Positions 61,945-64,000 of a stretch of 64,000 nt of DNA are shown one piece after another; the stretch's first letter is position 1; each line of letters begins with the position of its first letter. Below the pieces are notes generated by a model. That model had not been told where the DNA came from. It searched no databases and saw only the letters and a list, made by a program, of their open reading frames with translations. Origin of the DNA: a bacterium (GTDB lineage: Bacteria; Verrucomicrobiota; Verrucomicrobiia; Limisphaerales; J093); the NCBI GenBank assembly GCA_021780105.1, contig JAJXZJ010000032.1, positions 1 through 64,000 of the forward strand. Reading direction: 5' to 3'. The position numbers and the translations under genes were made by a program.

Positions 61945-63018
61945 GTGCGGACGGCTGATTTTCATTATGACCTGCCGCCGGAACTCATCGCGCAGTCGCC
62001 GGCCCCGGAACGCGACCAGTCGCGGCTGCTGATCTTGCAGCGGCCCGGCGGGCAGGTGACGGACGGATGGTTTCGCGATTTTCCGCGCCATTTGCGGCCT
62101 GGCGACGTGCTGGTGTTGAACGACTCGCGCGTCGTGCCGGCGCGGTTGCGGGGACACAAGTCCGGCAGCGGCGGGCAGATCGAGGCGCTGCTCGTCGAGG
62201 AAAACGCCGCGAACGACTGGTGGGTGATGCTGCGGCCGGGCAAACGTGTCCGCACCGGCACGCGGCTCAACTTTCGCGGGGCGAAGGGCGACGTTCCCGC
62301 CGTCGCCGCCACCGTGCTCGCGAAAAACGCCGAGGGTCATTGCCGGCTGCAATTCGAGGGCGTGCCGGACGTGCGCGACGTGCTCGACGCGCTGGGCGAA
62401 GTGCCCCTGCCACCTTATATCGAACGAACAGGCGCACCGTCCGCCGAGGACCGGCAGCGTTACCAGACGATCTATGCGCGTCCGCCTGGCTCGGTGGCCG
62501 CGCCGACGGCCGGCCTGCATTTCACCGAGGCCATGCTGGCGCAAATCCGTGCCGCCGGCGTTGAGATGCGGTTTGTGACGTTGCACGTCGGCTTGGGCAC
62601 GTTCGCGCCGGTCAAGGCGGCGCAGGTCGAGGAGCACGTCATGCATGCGGAGTGTTTCGCGTTGGACGCGGAAACCGCCGCGGCGATCAACACGGCCCGC
62701 CGCGAGGGCCGGCGCGTCATCGCCGTCGGTACCACCACCGTGCGTGTGCTTGAAAGCGTGGCGGCGGAAACCAATGGCGAGCTGCGCGCCACACGCGGCC
62801 GGACGCGGATTTTCATTTACCCACCGTTTCGGTTTCGCGTGGTGGACGCGCTCCTGACGAACTTTCATTTGCCTGAATCCACGCTGCTGATGTTGGTCAG
62901 CGCCTTCGCGGCGCCGGGCGAAACGCGCGGCCGGGAGATGGCGCTCGCGGCCTACGCCGAGGCGGTGCGCCAGCGGTATCGTTTCTTCAGCTTTGGCGAC
63001 GCCATGTTCATCGCATGA
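61945..63018 (+). CDS. queA: S-adenosylmethionine:tRNA ribosyltransferase-isomerase
   Basis: 357 residues from the GTG at 61945. FHYDLPPELIAQSP at the N-terminus, LNDSRVVPARL, the long catalytic block PTAGLHFTEAMLAQI and VGLGTFAPVK, and the C-terminal NFHLPESTLLMLVSAF. All are typical of QueA at its normal length. It moves the ribosyl group of SAM to preQ1 in tRNA for queuosine. It overlaps the RibD-C gene by ATGA. Confidence 0.96.
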   Translation: MRTADFHYDLPPELIAQSPAPERDQSRLLILQRPGGQVTDGWFRDFPRHLRPGDVLVLNDSRVVPARLRGHKSGSGGQIEALLVEENAANDWWVMLRPGKRVRTGTRLNFRGAKGDVPAVAATVLAKNAEGHCRLQFEGVPDVRDVLDALGEVPLPPYIERTGAPSAEDRQRYQTIYARPPGSVAAPTAGLHFTEAMLAQIRAAGVEMRFVTLHVGLGTFAPVKAAQVEEHVMHAECFALDAETAAAINTARREGRRVIAVGTTTVRVLESVAAETNGELRATRGRTRIFIYPPFRFRVVDALLTNFHLPESTLLMLVSAFAAPGETRGREMALAAYAEAVRQRYRFFSFGDAMFIA

Positions 63019-63746
63019 ACTCCCCGGCACCAAGCAACCAAGGCGCGGAAGGCGGCCGGCCGTTCGTGTTCATCAACATGGCGATGACGGCGGATGGAAA
63101 AATCGCGACAGCGAATCGCGCGGTGTCGGCGTTCGGCAGCCAGCGCGATCTGGCGCATCTCTACGCTTTGCGCGCCACGGCGGATGCGGTGATGTGCGGC
63201 GCGCGGACGGCGGAAATGGCGGGGCTGCACCTCGGCCCCGGCCCGATGCGGTACCGGCGGCAGCGATTGAAGCGCGGGCTGGCGGAATACAATCTGCGCG
63301 TGCTGGTGAGCGGCTCCGGTTCGTTGAATCCGTGTGCGCCGATCTTCGAAAAGCGGTTTTCCCCGATCATCGTTTTGACCACCCGGCGCGCGAGCCGGCG
63401 TCGGCTTGCGGCGTTGCGGCGGGTGGCCGACGACGTGTTCGTGGGCGGCGAAACGGAAGTCAGCTTTTCCGCGGCGCTGGTGTATTTGCGGTCGCGTTGG
63501 GGCGTGAAGCGACTGCTGTGCGAGGGCGGCGGCGAGCTGAATGCGGCGTTGTTCGCCGCCGGCGTCGTGGATGAACTGCACCTCACGATTTGTCCGTTGG
63601 TGGTGGGCGGACGCACGGCGCCGACCATCGCCGACGGTGTCGGCGCGGCGCGGCTGACGGACGCGGCGCAGCTCGAACTTGTGTCGTGGCGCCGTGTGGG
63701 TGCCGAGTGGTTCTGCGTCTTCTCCGCTGGTCCGCCGCCGCCGTAG
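63015..63746 (+). CDS. RibD C-terminal (dihydrofolate reductase-like) family reductase
   Basis: 243 residues, start overlapping queA by 4 bp. VFINMAMTADGKIATAN at the N-terminus, VMCGARTAEM (NADPH site) and LCEGGGELNAALF with DELHLTICPLVVGG. The deaminase half of RibD is absent. Family members reduce the ribosyl side chain of a riboflavin precursor or related substrates. Cytoplasmic. Confidence 0.88.
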   Translation: MNSPAPSNQGAEGGRPFVFINMAMTADGKIATANRAVSAFGSQRDLAHLYALRATADAVMCGARTAEMAGLHLGPGPMRYRRQRLKRGLAEYNLRVLVSGSGSLNPCAPIFEKRFSPIIVLTTRRASRRRLAALRRVADDVFVGGETEVSFSAALVYLRSRWGVKRLLCEGGGELNAALFAAGVVDELHLTICPLVVGGRTAPTIADGVGAARLTDAAQLELVSWRRVGAEWFCVFSAGPPPP

Positions 63747-63825
63747 CGTCTTGGGCGTTTCGCTTTGCCAGAATGCTCGCGGCTGGTGAACAGGAGCAAC
63801 GCCGTGCGGTTCCTCAGTCGCACAC

Positions 63826-64000
63826 TCAAGGGAAACGGTCCAGAGCCTTCGCCGCGGCACCGACGGCACCAGCAAATTCGCCCAGTTGAGTGGAACAAAT
63901 CTTCGCGCGGTGCCCGCCAGGCCGCCATTCGAAGTGGTCCAGAAAATCCGCCAGTGGTTTGAACAGCGCCTCGCCTGCCCGGGCAATGCCCCCGCCAAGC
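63826..64000 (-). CDS. ROK-family sugar kinase, C-terminal part (cut by the window edge)
   Basis: The last 58 codons only; the stop is at 63826-63828 and the gene runs past base 64000. The frame reads LGGGIARAGEALFKPLADFL, then EFAGAVGAAAKALDRFP at the end, which is the typical ROK/glucokinase C-terminus (GGGI, then G.LGAA..A). It likely phosphorylates glucose or a related sugar. It converges on the RibD-C gene with an 79-bp gap. Confidence 0.75.
   Translation of the reverse strand, partial: LGGGIARAGEALFKPLADFLDHFEWRPGGHRAKICSTQLGEFAGAVGAAAKALDRFP

Overview
The window is high-GC bacterial DNA that most likely comes from a Verrucomicrobiota member of the Limisphaerales/Pedosphaera type (former subdivision 3). 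This rests on four things: an exosortase with PEP-CTERM proteins, a pilus-type operon laid out like Akkermansia Amuc_1098-1102, many exported hydrolases, and a recurring C-terminal domain ending in a Tyr-Arg-Val-like motif. The species assignment is inference; no rRNA is present. One tRNA (Glu, anticodon TTC) lies near 56.4 kb.

Layout. 0-0.13 kb: the 3' end of a group II intron (domains V and VI), whose body lies outside the window. 0.3-8.3 kb: a minus-strand set (kexin-like protease, sialate O-acetylesterase, sialidase-like protein) diverging from a plus-strand glycosidase and a PIG-L deacetylase. 8.5-11.2 kb: a dockerin-bearing subtilase followed at once by a PEP-CTERM protein with a cohesin-like body. 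11.2-15.3 kb: cyclophilin, inositol-phosphatase family protein and penicillin-binding protein 1C. 15.4-21.7 kb: carbohydrate-related exported proteins (DUF1080, SGNH hydrolase, cupin, GH2, esterase). 21.8-23.6 kb: two paralogous PEP-CTERM genes, each with the same 37-bp upstream element and the same kind of terminator. 23.9-30.8 kb: an ABC exporter, exosortase, EpsI-like protein, polyprenyl glycosylphosphotransferase and UDP-glucuronate-decarboxylase-like enzyme, i.e. an exopolysaccharide/protein-sorting operon.

31.0-38.2 kb is the most unusual part: a PilM(-PilN) fusion, an Amuc_1100-like protein, an Amuc_1099-like protein and a secretin that is split in two. The N-terminal secretin half carries a long Gly/Met repeat and ends in a phage-tail-fibre-type intramolecular chaperone (peptidase S74) domain. 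The C-terminal half is a separate gene with its own signal peptide. 39.5-50.5 kb: four large exported proteins plus coaE, apparently one operon. 50.6-55.5 kb: glgB, an rRNA methyltransferase and a BaiN/HI0933-type flavoprotein. 55.5-56.4 kb: a decayed stretch with an IS3-type transposase stub and a broken exported-protein gene. 56.6-59.1 kb: pgk-tpiA-secG. 59.4-63.7 kb: PilT-like ATPase, two small membrane proteins, queA and a RibD-C reductase. The right edge cuts a ROK-family kinase gene on the minus strand.

How it fits together: the cell seems to degrade complex glycans and proteins with exported enzymes, sort some surface proteins through exosortase together with an exopolysaccharide, and use a pilus/secretin machine powered by the PilT-like ATPase. 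The split secretin, the cohesin/dockerin pair and the duplicated PEP-CTERM cassettes most deserve follow-up.
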